Positions 35,827 to 46,013 of a stretch of DNA of 64,000 bases are shown one piece after another. The translations under genes were made by a program, and so were the position numbers. This DNA is from JALZAI01 sp038212215 (lineage in GTDB: Bacteria; Actinomycetota; Actinomycetes; Mycobacteriales; Jatrophihabitantaceae). The stretch spans positions 1 through 64,000 of the forward strand of contig JBBQUT010000014.1 of the NCBI GenBank assembly GCA_038212215.1, written 5' to 3'. Within the stretch, counting starts at the first letter, position 1, and each line of letters opens with the position of its first letter. The notes below the pieces were generated by a model, which was not told the origin of the DNA, did not search any database, and saw only the letters and a program-made list of their open reading frames with translations.

Positions 35827-37077
35827 CTACGGGACCGACGACGCGGGGCCCTTCGCCGGAGACGGCGGCATGACGTCGCCGTGCAGCATGACCGTGCGCA
35901 CCGCGCCCAGGCATCCGATGTCGCTGCGTAGGTCGCCGTCGACGATGAGCACGTCGGCGTCCGCGCCGACACGCAGCCGGCCCGTGCGATCACCGATTCC
36001 GCAGGCGTGGGCAGCGATGGAGGTCGCGGCGGCCAGTGCTTGCTCGGTGCTGGCGCCGGCCTCGGCGAGGAAGGCGATGCTGTGCCGAAGGGTTCCGTGA
36101 CCCCGGAAGTCGCTGATGCCGGAGTCCCGTCCGGCCACGAAGCGCACCCCGGCGGCGTGCATGCGGGCCACCGCCTGTAGCCGGTATTCCCGCATACCTT
36201 CGGGGGTGAGTCCGGCGCGCTCCATCATGGCGCGCACTGCGGGCGGGGCGGCGGCCATCTGGGCCACGCCAGGGACGTCGAGCGCGGCGCCGATCGGCAG
36301 CGCTCGCCGGGCCAGCGTCTCCAGCAGTCCCTCGTCCAGGCGGACGCCGGTCTCGGTGAGGCAACTGCAATGCTCGATGGCATCCACGCCGGCGGCGATG
36401 ACCTGCTCGACCGCGGGCAGCCCGTGCGCGTGGGCGGTCACGGCCAGTCCCGCTTCGTGCGCGGCGTCAGTCAGTGCGTGCACGTCGTCGTCGGTGAACT
36501 GCGTCCGCAGGACATCAGTGCCCGGCGTGGTCATCCCCCCGCTGGCCATGATTTTGACGACGTCCACCCCACGCGCCGCGCGTTCGTGCACCGCCGCCAT
36601 CAACGCCTGCCGGTTGGCCACGACGCCGCCCATCGCCGCGCAGTGCCCGGCGGGCGAGGTTAGCGGTGGACCGGACGCCAGGATCATCGGCTCACGCGCG
36701 GGCGAGTTGTCTGAGCGTTGGGCGTCTCGTCGCTCGAGCGCGACCCAGTCCCGGTCGCCGAGGTCGCGCACGGTCGTGACACCGGCCGCGAGTTGGAGAG
36801 CCAGTGCCTCGGACACCACCTGCGCGAGGCTAGCGCGGTCGTAGCCGGCGTAGCGGTCCAGAGCGCCGGGCCGGCTGTCGCACACCAGATGGCTGTGCGT
36901 GTCGATAAGGCCCGGTAGCACGCTGCCGCCAACGACGTCGAGAACCGGTAGATCGTCCGGGAGAGCGACGACACGGTCCTCGACACCGACGATGCGTTTG
37001 CCCTCGAGCACCAGCACGCCTCCGCCAGAGCGGAACCGCTCACCGTCGAAAAACACGTCGGACCTGATCGCATGCAT
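35827..37077 (-). CDS. Amidohydrolase family metal-dependent hydrolase
   Basis: A 416-residue protein. I prefer ATG 37077 because GCGAGGACG lies just upstream; an ATG at 37107 has no such site. It has the TIM-barrel amidohydrolase signature: LPGLIDTHSHLV near residue 60 (first metal histidines), KIMASGGMTTPG, AHAHGLPAVEQ near 214, IEHCSCL, and FVAGRDSG with the late Asp. A short beta domain at both ends (LVLEGKRIVGV, GADADVLIVDGD) is typical of imidazolonepropionase/prolidase-like members. The likely reaction is hydrolysis of an amide or cyclic imide; the substrate cannot be read. It stands alone. Confidence 0.82.
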   Translation of the reverse strand: MHAIRSDVFFDGERFRSGGGVLVLEGKRIVGVEDRVVALPDDLPVLDVVGGSVLPGLIDTHSHLVCDSRPGALDRYAGYDRASLAQVVSEALALQLAAGVTTVRDLGDRDWVALERRDAQRSDNSPAREPMILASGPPLTSPAGHCAAMGGVVANRQALMAAVHERAARGVDVVKIMASGGMTTPGTDVLRTQFTDDDVHALTDAAHEAGLAVTAHAHGLPAVEQVIAAGVDAIEHCSCLTETGVRLDEGLLETLARRALPIGAALDVPGVAQMAAAPPAVRAMMERAGLTPEGMREYRLQAVARMHAAGVRFVAGRDSGISDFRGHGTLRHSIAFLAEAGASTEQALAAATSIAAHACGIGDRTGRLRVGADADVLIVDGDLRSDIGCLGAVRTVMLHGDVMPPSPAKGPASSVP

Positions 37078-37359
37078 GGCGTCGTCCTCGCTGTCTTCAC
37101 CTGACATGTTGTTATGCGCCGCGACCCCTCGTGACGGGATGGTGACCGACCAGGGCGGAGTGGCGCGTCCAGGGACTGGAACAGTTGGTCCCGTCTCGGT
37201 TCACAGCCGGGAGGGCAGCGGAATTCGGTGGATCGGTGTTGGAGTTGCCCGCCGGAGATTTGCCTCGATTGCCGCCACATGAGCCCGTCGTGCCGGGCCA
37301 ATATCCGATCGACGGCCGACGGGTTGAGCCCGAACTAGCCGCCCAGCGCGATCGTGCTG

Positions 37360-37704
37360 TCACGTCGGAAGGTCCTCGACGACGCGGCCGCGCTCGACGG
37401 CGTGGATGACCGCGTAGCGCTCGACGCGGTCCGGGCCGGGCAGCAGTGCGGCGTCTTCGCCAGGGAGCAACTGCGTACTCATGATGATCTCACGGGCGCG
37501 GTCCAACGCGTCTTCGGTGCGGGTGATGACGACGACGATCTCAGCGCCGTCGGGCTGGCGAAGCACGTAGGTGGCGACGTGGTCGGCCGCTAGCTGCCGG
37601 TCGGCGAGCACGGCCGGCATAATGCGTTCGCGACCGGCGCGATCGGATGCGGCAATCAGTTCGTCGCTGCGCGGGCCGTCGAAGTGGGTGAGTTGGGCGT
37701 GCAT
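37360..37704 (-). CDS. Small conserved hypothetical protein
   Basis: A 114-residue protein from ATG 37704, which is preceded by a strong AGGAGGAAG site. It starts HAQLTHFDGPRSDELIAASD and contains TYVLRQPDGAEIVVVITRTE, giving the alternation of strand and helix expected of a small ferredoxin-like (ABM/Dabb-type) domain. It is divergent from the large LuxR regulator with 111 bp between starts, so the two probably share a control region and it may be a target of that regulator. No enzyme motif is seen. Confidence 0.7.
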   Translation of the reverse strand: MHAQLTHFDGPRSDELIAASDRAGRERIMPAVLADRQLAADHVATYVLRQPDGAEIVVVITRTEDALDRAREIIMSTQLLPGEDAALLPGPDRVERYAVIHAVERGRVVEDLPT

Positions 37705-37815
37705 AGCTTCCTCCTGGTGTGTGGTGTCACCAGATTGGTCGTTGTACGCCGCGCCGTCGTCAGTGCTGACGCGTAGTCGGTACTGATCCTCGACCCTGAC
37801 CTTGATACTGGGCCT

Positions 37816-40605
37816 ATGAGCGTGATGGTCGGTCGAGCCGCGGAGCTCGCCGACGTCAGCGCTGCCGTTACCGCTGCGCACGATGGCCACGGACGATTGG
37901 TGCTGATCAGCGGCCCGCCGGGAATCGGCAAGACGACCCTGGCCGACGCCGCTGTCGACCATGCCGGTCGACTCGGGTTGCAGGTAGCGCGCGGCTGCGC
38001 CGTCGATGATCCGGGTGCCCCACCCCTGTGGCCGTGGCGACGCGTCATGCGTGGCTGGCCGGAAGCGGATTCGTTGCCGCTGCCGCGGGCCGGAGCGTCG
38101 GACGCCGGTGCCCGCTTCGCGCTGTTCATGGCACTGTCTGACCTGCTCACTGCGCGCGCCCGGCCGGACGGGCTGCTCATCGTGCTCGAGGACATGCACT
38201 GGGCCGATCGCACGTCGGTGTTGTTGCTGCGTCATCTCATGCCGGAGCTGGCCGAGCAGCGGCTGGCCGTGGTTGTCACCTACCGCGACGCCGCGGCCGG
38301 TCCGCTCACTGAGGTGCTACCCGACCTGCTGCGCGGCGATGCGGCACGCCCGATCACCCTCGCGGGGCTGCCGGTCGCTGATGTCGTGGTCTGGCTGCCG
38401 CGACTTACCGGCGCCGTCGATGCGACTCTCGCCCCGGCGCTGCACGAACGGACGGGTGGGAATCCGCTGCTCATCCGACTGCTCGCCGAGGATCTCGCGG
38501 CACGCGGGACCTCGGCGGGTATCGACGCACTCATGACCGATCGCCCGCAGTTGCGGCGCTTGGTGATCGCCAAGGTGGCCGGGCTGAGCGCCGAGACTCG
38601 CGGACTAATCGATGCGGCGAGCGTGCTCGGTGAGCGGGTAGAACGGCGCGTACTCACCGTGATGGCCGGCGGTCGAGTGGGCGACGTGGACGTCCTGCTG
38701 GCCGAGGCACTCGCTACCGGAGTGCTGCGGGAGGCGGGTGATGGGGTGCTCTTCGAACATGCGCTCGTCCGCGACGCCGTCTACGGCGAGCTGTCCGCGG
38801 CCCGTCGGGAACACCTGCACCGGTGTGCCGCCCGAGCGCTGGAGTCGACGGCCGCGCCGGCCGGCCCGATCGCCGCCCACTGGCAACGCGCCGACGGGCC
38901 GGACGCGCTCGCGCGATGCCAGCAGTGGGCCGTGGCCGCCGACGAGCAAGCGCGGACCGCGTTCGCCTACGACGACGCGGCGCGGTCCGCCGAACTCGCC
39001 GTGGCTTGCGCTCGCAAGCGCGCCGACGACGAACTCCCGCGCGTGCTGATCCGCTGCGCACAGGCACAGCTGTTGGCAAACCACACCGAAGCAAGCGTCG
39101 ATACCTGTGTCGAAGCTGCCGATCGCGCCGCCGCCGACGGGCACGCTGACCTCGTCGCTCAGGCAGGTCTGGTGATCCACGGCGTCCGTCACCCGCCAGC
39201 GCTGCTGCTCATCGCCCGGATCTGCGAGCGCGGCGTCGCCCTGGTCGACGCGGACGATCACGTGACCAGAGCCAGACTTCTCGCGCAGATCGCAGTGACG
39301 ATCAGCGAGACTGAGGAAGGTCCGCGCGGTGCCGACCTTGCCGCCCAGGCACTTGCCGAGGCCGACCGATCCGGCGATCCAGTGGCGATTTTGGAGGCCG
39401 TGGCCGCCCGTCACCTGTCGATATCGGGACCCGACACGGTTGCCGAGCGCCTCGAACTCGGCCGGCGCGCGAACAAGCTCGGGTCCTGCGCCCAACAGCC
39501 GATGGCGGAGCTTTGGGGTCACCTGTGGCGAACCGACGCGGCTTTCCAACTCGGCAACATCGCCGAAGCCCAGCGCGAGATGGGCGAGATCGACCGCGTC
39601 GCGGTGCAGCGAGGCTTCCCGCTGGCACGCTGGCACCACCACCGTCTCCTGGCCGCGCATGCTGCGATGACCGGCGACTTCGGCGCGGCGCGGCGCGCCA
39701 ACCAGGCCGCCTGGCAACTCGGCGAACGCGTCGGCGACATGTCGCTAGGCGGCCTGTCGTACACGTTCCTCGCTCAACTCGCGATATTGCGCGGCGACCC
39801 CGAGGAGATGCTCGACGGCTGGGAAGATTTCCTCGATCATGCCCCACCGATGCCTATCGTCCGACTCGTCTACCCGATCTTGCACGCGCTGGCGGGCGAC
39901 ATGGATCGCGCCCGGGTTGAGTTCGAGGAGTTCCGCCACCTCCCCGAAACCTTCCCGCTGGGAGTGAGATGGGCCGGGACGATGCGGCTCGTCGCGAAAG
40001 CAGCAGTGCTGCTCAATGACAGCGAGGTAGCCGCAGCATGCTACAACCGCCTTCACGACACCGCCCGCTACTACTCCGGCGACGGCTCCGGCGTCGTGTT
40101 CCTCCACGGCGCCAACGCTCTGCTGCTCGGTCAGCTCGCCGGTGTCGCGGGGCGTCCGAGGCAGGCACTCGGGCACTACGATGACGCCGTCGCGATGAAT
40201 GCTCGGGTCGGTGCTCGTCCGTTCACCGCGCTGGGCCGCCTGGGCTGGGCGCAAGCACTGGTCATGCTGGAGATGAGCCGCGATCCCAAGACAGGGCAAA
40301 GCCCAATGGATCTGCTTGACCAGGCCACCGCCGAATTCGAGCGTCTCGACATGCCTGGTCCCCTCGGCAACGCGACTGGGCTCCGGGCCCAGCTCGCCGC
40401 AACCCCGCACCCGCCGCCGCTCACCGCCCGCGAGTCCGAGGTCGCCGGCCTGGTCGCGCAAGCGCTGTCCAACAAACAAATCGCGGAACAGCTGTTCCTT
40501 TCCGACCGCACCGTCGAGACACACGTACGCAGCATCCTCGCGAAGCTGAACTTCACCACCCGCACCGAAATTGCGACCTGGGTTCTGCGCAGCGCGTCCG
40601 GATAA
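37816..40605 (+). CDS. Large ATP-binding LuxR-family (LAL) regulator
   Basis: A 929-residue transcription factor from ATG 37816. It has an N-terminal AAA/STAND ATPase module with Walker A SGPPGIGKTTLADA near residue 32 and Walker B LLIVLEDMHWADR near 117. A long helical TPR-like middle (about 350-860) follows. The C-terminal LuxR helix-turn-helix (LTARESEVAGLVAQALSNKQ, then SDRTVETHVRSIL) spans about 868-925. LAL regulators sense a ligand through the middle region and activate nearby operons. The divergent small gene at 37360 is the obvious candidate target. The HTH is complete and the gene is intact. Confidence 0.92.
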   Translation: MSVMVGRAAELADVSAAVTAAHDGHGRLVLISGPPGIGKTTLADAAVDHAGRLGLQVARGCAVDDPGAPPLWPWRRVMRGWPEADSLPLPRAGASDAGARFALFMALSDLLTARARPDGLLIVLEDMHWADRTSVLLLRHLMPELAEQRLAVVVTYRDAAAGPLTEVLPDLLRGDAARPITLAGLPVADVVVWLPRLTGAVDATLAPALHERTGGNPLLIRLLAEDLAARGTSAGIDALMTDRPQLRRLVIAKVAGLSAETRGLIDAASVLGERVERRVLTVMAGGRVGDVDVLLAEALATGVLREAGDGVLFEHALVRDAVYGELSAARREHLHRCAARALESTAAPAGPIAAHWQRADGPDALARCQQWAVAADEQARTAFAYDDAARSAELAVACARKRADDELPRVLIRCAQAQLLANHTEASVDTCVEAADRAAADGHADLVAQAGLVIHGVRHPPALLLIARICERGVALVDADDHVTRARLLAQIAVTISETEEGPRGADLAAQALAEADRSGDPVAILEAVAARHLSISGPDTVAERLELGRRANKLGSCAQQPMAELWGHLWRTDAAFQLGNIAEAQREMGEIDRVAVQRGFPLARWHHHRLLAAHAAMTGDFGAARRANQAAWQLGERVGDMSLGGLSYTFLAQLAILRGDPEEMLDGWEDFLDHAPPMPIVRLVYPILHALAGDMDRARVEFEEFRHLPETFPLGVRWAGTMRLVAKAAVLLNDSEVAAACYNRLHDTARYYSGDGSGVVFLHGANALLLGQLAGVAGRPRQALGHYDDAVAMNARVGARPFTALGRLGWAQALVMLEMSRDPKTGQSPMDLLDQATAEFERLDMPGPLGNATGLRAQLAATPHPPPLTARESEVAGLVAQALSNKQIAEQLFLSDRTVETHVRSILAKLNFTTRTEIATWVLRSASG

Positions 40606-40978
40606 TCGGCAAGACAGTCCCGGAGCAGCGAATCGTCGCGCGAAAGCCCACAACGCTACTCGACTGATGGCTTGCGGTCATCAAACCTGCAGTATCTTGC
40701 TCCGATCACGGACCATCCAGCCGCAATGCCGTACCGCAGGACGAACCGCTTGCGGTGGCATTCGGTCTTGCGCTGGTGTGCCCGCGCATCGGCGGCAGAG
40801 CAGGTCCCGTACGCCCCGCCCGGTCGTCCGTGTCGCGGAGGTGGGTCCTACGGAACGTGCGCGCTTGCGTCGACAGCGCGAACACGCAGATCGATCAGTG
40901 TGTGGTCACCGGTGCCCGTTCGCCGGTGGGATCGGACAGTGTCGACAGGCCATTTCGCGTCGTGAGATCGCGTACGAC
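40606..40978. other. Intergenic stretch before the IS cluster
   Basis: No gene or RNA was recognised between the LAL regulator stop and the inverted-repeat end of the IS6 fragment at 40979. Short open frames have no family content. Confidence 0.4.
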
Positions 40979-41340
40979 GGCGCTGTTGCGTTGATGATCG
41001 TTCGGGCGTGCTGGGTGGAGCGGGTGTCGTTCTGTGCTGGAGTCAGAGGCAGGACGCGAGTTCGTCGAAGGCGACTTGGACCCGCTCGTGCGCGGGCAGG
41101 TCGGTAGTGAGCTCGTAGTGGCCGCGGCGCAGGTTCTGCACGAACGCATGCCCGGCCGAGACGGTCTGGGCGCAGGCCAGCTTCTTTAGTCCGCGCATCG
41201 GTCGCAGCCGCGCCTTGAGCCGGCCGTGATCAGCTTCGACGGCGTTGTTGGCGTACTGCTCGGTGACGTGCCGGGCGGCGGGCTCGAGGTCCTCGATGAT
41301 GCGCGGGTACACCGGAGCACGGTCGGTGGTGACCTCGACC
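40979..41340 (-). mobile_element. IS6-family fragment (terminal repeat and transposase C-terminus)
   Basis: It begins with the IS6-type end GGCGCTGTTGCGTTG, identical to the end at 43935. It encodes on the minus strand the last about 95 residues of an IS6 transposase (VTTDRAPVYPRIIEDL, then YANNAVEADHGRLKARLRP) with the catalytic Glu of DDE present. Coding jumps abruptly into IS701 sequence at about 41340, so the 5' half is missing. Confidence 0.85.
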
Positions 41341-42180
41341 GGGCCCGCATGAATAGCGTTGCCACGCCCGGGTGGGTAGTAGTGCGGGCAGCGCGTCGAC
41401 GCGCATCGGCCCGGCCCCGGTGTGGACGCGGCGGTTGGCGGCGATCTGCAGCACGTAGCCCAGGCCGTGCTCGCGCACGGTGCGGCGCAGGATCGGGTCG
41501 GCGCCGTAGACCTCGTCGCCGGCGACCCACGCGGCCGGCGCGCCGGCCTGGATCGCGCGGGTGATCATCGTGGTGGCCAGCGCCGGTTTGGTCGCGAAGC
41601 CGATGTTCGCGGGGATCCCGGCGGCAGTACACCGATCGGGATCCTCGGTCCAGGACCGCGGTAGGTACAGGGCCCGGTCGATCAGGGCGTGCCCCCGTTT
41701 CGCGGCGTAGGTCAGGTACACCGCGACCTGGGCGTTCTCGATCCGTCCGGCGGTGCCGGTGTATTGCCGCTGGACTCCGACCGAGTGCCCGCCGTGCTTC
41801 AGATCGCCAGTCTCATCGACAATCAATACGGCGTCCGGCTCGGCGAACGCGTCCAGCACGTATCCGCGCAGATCGTCACGCACGGCGTCGGCGTCCCACC
41901 TCGCCCGCGACAGCAGATGCTGCAGCCCAGCCGGGCTGGTATCGCCGCGATGCTCGGCGATCGTCCAGCAGTTTTTACGGTCCAACCCGGACAGCATCCC
42001 CAGCATCAGGTCCGCAGCGTGACGCAGCGGCTCGTACCGCGAGAACCGCGACTCGATGCGGTCCAGCACAGCCGAAAACGCCGTACGCCACCGGACAGGA
42101 TCTACGCTATGAGCCGCGGCCACCGCGGCAGGCAAGTTGTTCCACACAAGCAACGAATGCTCGCCCGGTGGCCGCCCCAC
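41341..42180 (-). pseudogene. IS701-family transposase, C-terminally truncated
   Basis: The minus strand reads VDPVRWRTAF, YEPLRHAADLMLGMLSGLDR, KNCWTIAEHRGDTSPAGLQH and VLIVDETGDLKHGGHSVGVQ, the standard N-terminal and DDE-core landmarks of IS701 transposases. LPTRAWQRYSCG is followed immediately by IS6-derived sequence. About the last 130 residues, including the final catalytic acid, are gone. The exact start is uncertain; translation may begin downstream of 42180. Confidence 0.85.
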
Positions 42181-42221
42181 CCCCGGCAGAAACGCCGCAG
42201 ATCACGAACTACTGCTGTCGT

Positions 42222-42525
42222 ACTAGAAGCGCCCGGTTTACGCCGCGGTATTCATCGATGCGATCGTGGTCAAGGTCCGCGATGGGCAGGTCGCCAACCG
42301 CCCGTTCTACGCCGCGATCGGAGTAACCCTGGCCGGGGACAAGGACATCCTCGGGCTCTGGGCCGGCACCGGGGGCGGCGAGGGCGCGAAGTTCTGGATG
42401 GCGGTGCTGACAGATCTGCGCAACCGCGGCGTGCGGGATGCGTTCTTCGTCGTTTGTGACGGGCTCAAAGGCCTGCCCGAGGTGGTGTCGAGCATCTGGC
42501 CCCGGGCGATCGTGCAGACCTCATC
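42222..42525 (+). pseudogene. IS256-family transposase fragment
   Basis: About 100 codons from the middle of a mutator-type transposase: AVFIDAIVVKVRDGQV, FYAAIGVTLAGDKDILGLWA, GGEGAKFWMAVLTDLRNRGV and FFVVCDGLKGLPE, ending at IVQT where homology stops. No start or ends are left; it is a relic squeezed between IS701 and IS110. Confidence 0.88.
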
Positions 42526-42739
42526 AATCGACACTGGGTGGCGGCGGGATGGTCTCGCCGGTCACCGCGCCACCGGGAGAGGACCTATGCAGACGCGTGC
42601 CTTCGAGGCCCTCATGCAGACCTGTCCCTCCTGGTGGAGGCGGGTCGCGTAGTGGCCAGCGGGAGTCGCGCTTCGAGCGCCGTGATGAGGTTCCAGCCCG
42701 GCCGGCCGTTCGGTGACCTGTCCGGGAAGGACGTTGTCA
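42526..42739 (+). ncRNA. Possible bridge-RNA (left-end) region of IS110 element
   Basis: About 210 bp without coding lie between the IS256 relic and the IS110 transposase start. In IS110-group elements this non-coding left end encodes the bridge RNA that pairs target and donor DNA. Position and length fit; I have not folded it. The element is itself frameshifted. Confidence 0.3.
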
Positions 42740-43934
42740 GTGTTGGACTCATCAGTGGTCGAGTCGACCGCAGTCGAGGGTGTGTTCGTCGGCATCGACT
42801 GGGGTAATGCCCATCATCAGCTCCGTGTTCTGGACGCCGCCGGTCGGCTGCTCGAGCAGGGCAAGATCGCGCATGACGTTGCTGGCATTGCCGAGCTCAC
42901 CATGCGGCTGCGTCGACGCGGTCCGATCATCGGCATCGCTATCGAACGCTCTGAGGGCCTGCTTGTCGAGGCGTTGCAGGAGGAACAACATCGGTTGTTC
43001 TGCGTCTCGCCGAAGATGTCGGCTCGCGCACGCGAGCGTTACCGGCTCGCACCGACCAAGTCCGATGCCTTCGACGCGTTCGTGCTCGCCGACTCACTGC
43101 GCCATGAGCATCGCCACTGGCGGCCACTTGCAACGCCCTCACCGCTGCTGGCCGAGCTGCGCGCGCTGACCCGTGACCGGGAGCGGCTGATCTTCAACCA
43201 ACGCGACGTGGAGAACCAACTCCGCGCGATCGTGCTGACCTTCCACCCCGGCGTGCTGCATCTGTTCTCCAGCCTGGATCGCGACATCACCCTGGCGTTC
43301 CTGCGTGACTACCCAACGCCAGCACACGCCGGGCGCGTCGGCGCGTCTCGGATGGCGGCGTTCTGCGCCCGACACGGCTACTCCGGGCCGCACCAGACCC
43401 GAGCTGCTGGTCGAACGGTTGCGGACCAACCTGCTGTCTGCGTCCGTCGGCACGACCGCCGGGAAAGCCTTCTCCGCGGCGCTGTTCGTCGACCAACTCG
43501 AGCTGCTCAACACCCAGCTGCGGGCGATGACGAAACGGATCCGTGAGCGGCTGGTTGAGCATCCGGACGCGGCGATCTTTCTGAGCTTCCCCGGTATGGG
43601 CGAGGTCACCGCCGCGATCATGCTCGCCGAGATGGGCGAAGACCGAGCCCGGTTCCCGAACCCAGGCGTGCTGCTCGCCGAGACCGGCACCGCTCCGGTC
43701 ACGCGATCGTCCGGACGCAGCCGACACGTAAGCTTCCGCTACGCCGCGAACAAGCGGATGCGCCACGCCATCGACTGGTGGGCCTTCGTCGCCGTCCGCG
43801 AGAACGACTGGGCCCACGAGGCCTACCAGCAAGCCCGTGACCGCGGACAACAACACAACCGGGCGCTGCGCGGCATCGGCGCCCGCTGGACCCGCATCCT
43901 CTGGCGCTGCTGGCAGAACGGCACCACCTACGAC
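42740..43934 (+). pseudogene. IS110-family transposase, frameshifted and end-interrupted
   Basis: From GTG 42740 the protein starts VFVGIDWGNAHHQLRVLDA, the RuvC-like DEDD N-terminus, with KSDAFDAFVLADSLR further on. Near 43390 an extra base in a CCGGGCCG run shifts the frame. Coding resumes with PELLVERLRTNLLSA and includes FPGMGEVTAAIMLAEMGED and the ETGTAPVTRSSGRSR serine-domain region. The last residues are replaced by IS6 DNA at 43935. Both the frameshift and the IS6 insertion inactivate it. Confidence 0.88.
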
Positions 43935-44743
43935 GGCGCTGTTGCGTTGACGATGGTCGGGCGTGCCGATTGAGTTGGATACGGGTACTGCCCGAATCAG
44001 AGGCAGGCTGCGAGTTCGTCGAACGCGACGCGTACCCGATCATGTGCGGGCAGGTCGGCCGTGATCGCGTAGTGGGCGCGGCGCAGGTTCTGCACGAACG
44101 CGTGCCCGGCCGAGACGGTCCGCGCCGAGGACAGCCGTTTGAGTCCGCGCATCGGGCGTAGTCGGGCTTTGAGCCGGCCATGATGGGCTACCACGACGTG
44201 GTTGGCTTACTGCTCGGTGACATGCCGAGCAGCCGCGACGAGTTCATCGAGCACGCGAGGGTAGACCGGTGCCCGGTCTGTGGTGACCTCGTCCGGCGAC
44301 GGCCCGAGGCGCAGCGCGCGGGTGAAGAACTCCCGCGCCGCCGCGGTGTCGCGATGCTCGGACACCAGCACGTCGATGACCTGCCCGTGCTGATCGACCG
44401 CCCGGTAGAGGTAGGTCCAGCGGCCGGCGACCTTGACGTAGGTCTCATCGACGAACCACCTGCTACCGGCGGCGTGGCGGGCCAGTCGGGCGGCGTCGAT
44501 GAACACCGGCGTGAACGCCTGCACCCATCGATAGATCGTGACGTGGTCGACCACGATGCCGCGTTCGGCCAGCAACTCCTCGACGTCGCGGTAGAACAGG
44601 CCGTAGCGCAGATACCAGCGCACCGCAACAGCGATCACCTCACGCGGGAACCGGTAGCCAGCCGGAGCGGACGACGCCGACGACCTTGAGGTGATCATCC
44701 GAGCATTCTGCCGGCTCACGGACCCGACCAACGCAACAGACAT
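43935..44743 (-). mobile_element. IS6-family insertion sequence, degenerate
   Basis: About 0.8 kb bounded by GGCGCTGTTGCGTTG at 43935 and the inverted CAACGCAACAG at 44729-44739, giving an 11-bp perfect core inverted repeat. It interrupts the 3' end of the IS110 transposase gene. Right-end bases differ (ACAT), so the precise boundary is uncertain by a few bases. Confidence 0.8.
43997..44743 (-). pseudogene. IS6-family transposase with nonsense codon
   Basis: The frame reads GYRFPREVIAVAVRWYLRYG, VDHVTIYRWVQAFTP, WFVDETYVKVAGRW (first Asp), VTTDRAPVYPRVLDEL (second Asp) and HVTEQ, then TAA. The fragment at 41 kb has tyrosine there (EQYAN). Past the stop the frame continues VVVAHHGRLKARLRPM, where the functional copy has VEADHGRLK, so the catalytic Glu is also lost. 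The protein is dead on two counts. Confidence 0.88.
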
Positions 44744-44759
44744 CCCAGGTTTTTCGAAG

Positions 44760-46013
44760 TCAAGCAGCAGCGGTTCGATGGTGCGCCCAGGCGGTCGTTT
44801 CGTCGTAGAGGAGGCCGGTTTTCAGGCAGCCGTGCAGGATGCCGACGAGGCGGTTGGCGAGTTGGCGTAGCGCTGCCTGGTGGCCGATGTTGCGGGCTCG
44901 AAGCGCGTTGTAGTAGGCGCGGGCGCCGGGTGATCCTTTCAGGGAGCCGAAGGCCCACTGCTGGACGGCGTCGCCAAGACGTGCGTTGCGTGCGTAGCGG
45001 GCCAGCACGATCTTGCGGGTGCCTGAGGCGCGGGTGATCGGTGAGGTGCCGGCGTAGTTCTTGCGTGCCTTGGCATCGCCGAAGCGGTTGCCGTCATCGC
45101 CGAACTCGGCCAACACCCGGGCCGCGAGGATGACACCGAGGCCGGGTTGGCTGGTGTAGATCTCAGCCTCCCTGTGACGGCCAAAATGGCCGGCCACCAC
45201 CTCACCCAGCTGAGCGATCTCGCCATTGAGGACGGCGAGGAGCCGGACCTGACTGGTCACGATCGCCGCGAACGTTGCCTGCACCTGGGCGGGTTGACGC
45301 AACTCTGGCGCCCGCAGCACCGATTGGATCCGCGCGGCCTTGTCCCCTACGCTGCGCCGGTTCGCTCGCCGTAACGCTGCGGTGATCCTTGCGATCGACA
45401 GGCGGGCAGCCCGATCCGGGTCGGGCGCGGCGGCGAGCAGCTCGAGAGCGTCCGGCGCGTCCAGCTCGGCGAAGGCATCCAGCGCCGCGGGGAAGAACTC
45501 CCGCAGCACACCTCGTAGCCGCAGCACGTGCCGGGTCCGGTCCCAGACCAGGCTCTGATGGCTGCGGGCTACCAGCTTGATCGCCTCGACCAGTTCCGAG
45601 TCCCCGGCCATCGGCCGGTGATGCGCCCGGTCCAGACGCACGATCTCGGCCAGCACATGCGCATCCCCGGCATCGGACTTCGCCCCGGAGGTCGAGTGCC
45701 GCTCCCGGTAGCGAGCCACCGACATCGGGTTGATCGCGAACACCTCATACCCGGCCGCGATCAACGCTTGCACCCACTGCCCACGGTCGGTCTCGATCCC
45801 GACCTTGACTCGCGACGCCGCCTCAGCAGGGTCCAGCTCGGCCCATTCGTCCGGACAGAATTGGCCGATCAACGCGTGCAGCCGCGTGATCCCCTCCAGA
45901 CCCTCGGGCAGCCGCCGCCGCGCCAATCTGCGACCCTGCTCATCGACGATCTCTACATCGTGATGATCTTCAGCCCAGTCATTTCCAACGAACAACACCC
46001 GCAACCTCCACAC
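44760..46013 (-). CDS. IS110-family transposase, intact
   Basis: A 417-residue DEDD recombinase. The N-terminal RuvC-like domain starts LFVGNDWAEDHHDVEIVD and has VGIETDRGQWVQALIAAG and SGAKSDAGDAHVLAEIVR. The C-terminal Tnp20-type domain has QPGLGVILAARVLAEFGDD and GTSPITRASGTRKIVLAR with the nucleophilic Ser. No frameshift is visible, so this copy may be active. An 8-bp inverted pair AGACATCC/GGATGTCT lies at 44738-44745 and 46256-46263, close to the expected ends. It is distinct in sequence from the IS110 element at 42.7 kb. Confidence 0.9.
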   Translation of the reverse strand: MWRLRVLFVGNDWAEDHHDVEIVDEQGRRLARRRLPEGLEGITRLHALIGQFCPDEWAELDPAEAASRVKVGIETDRGQWVQALIAAGYEVFAINPMSVARYRERHSTSGAKSDAGDAHVLAEIVRLDRAHHRPMAGDSELVEAIKLVARSHQSLVWDRTRHVLRLRGVLREFFPAALDAFAELDAPDALELLAAAPDPDRAARLSIARITAALRRANRRSVGDKAARIQSVLRAPELRQPAQVQATFAAIVTSQVRLLAVLNGEIAQLGEVVAGHFGRHREAEIYTSQPGLGVILAARVLAEFGDDGNRFGDAKARKNYAGTSPITRASGTRKIVLARYARNARLGDAVQQWAFGSLKGSPGARAYYNALRARNIGHQAALRQLANRLVGILHGCLKTGLLYDETTAWAHHRTAAA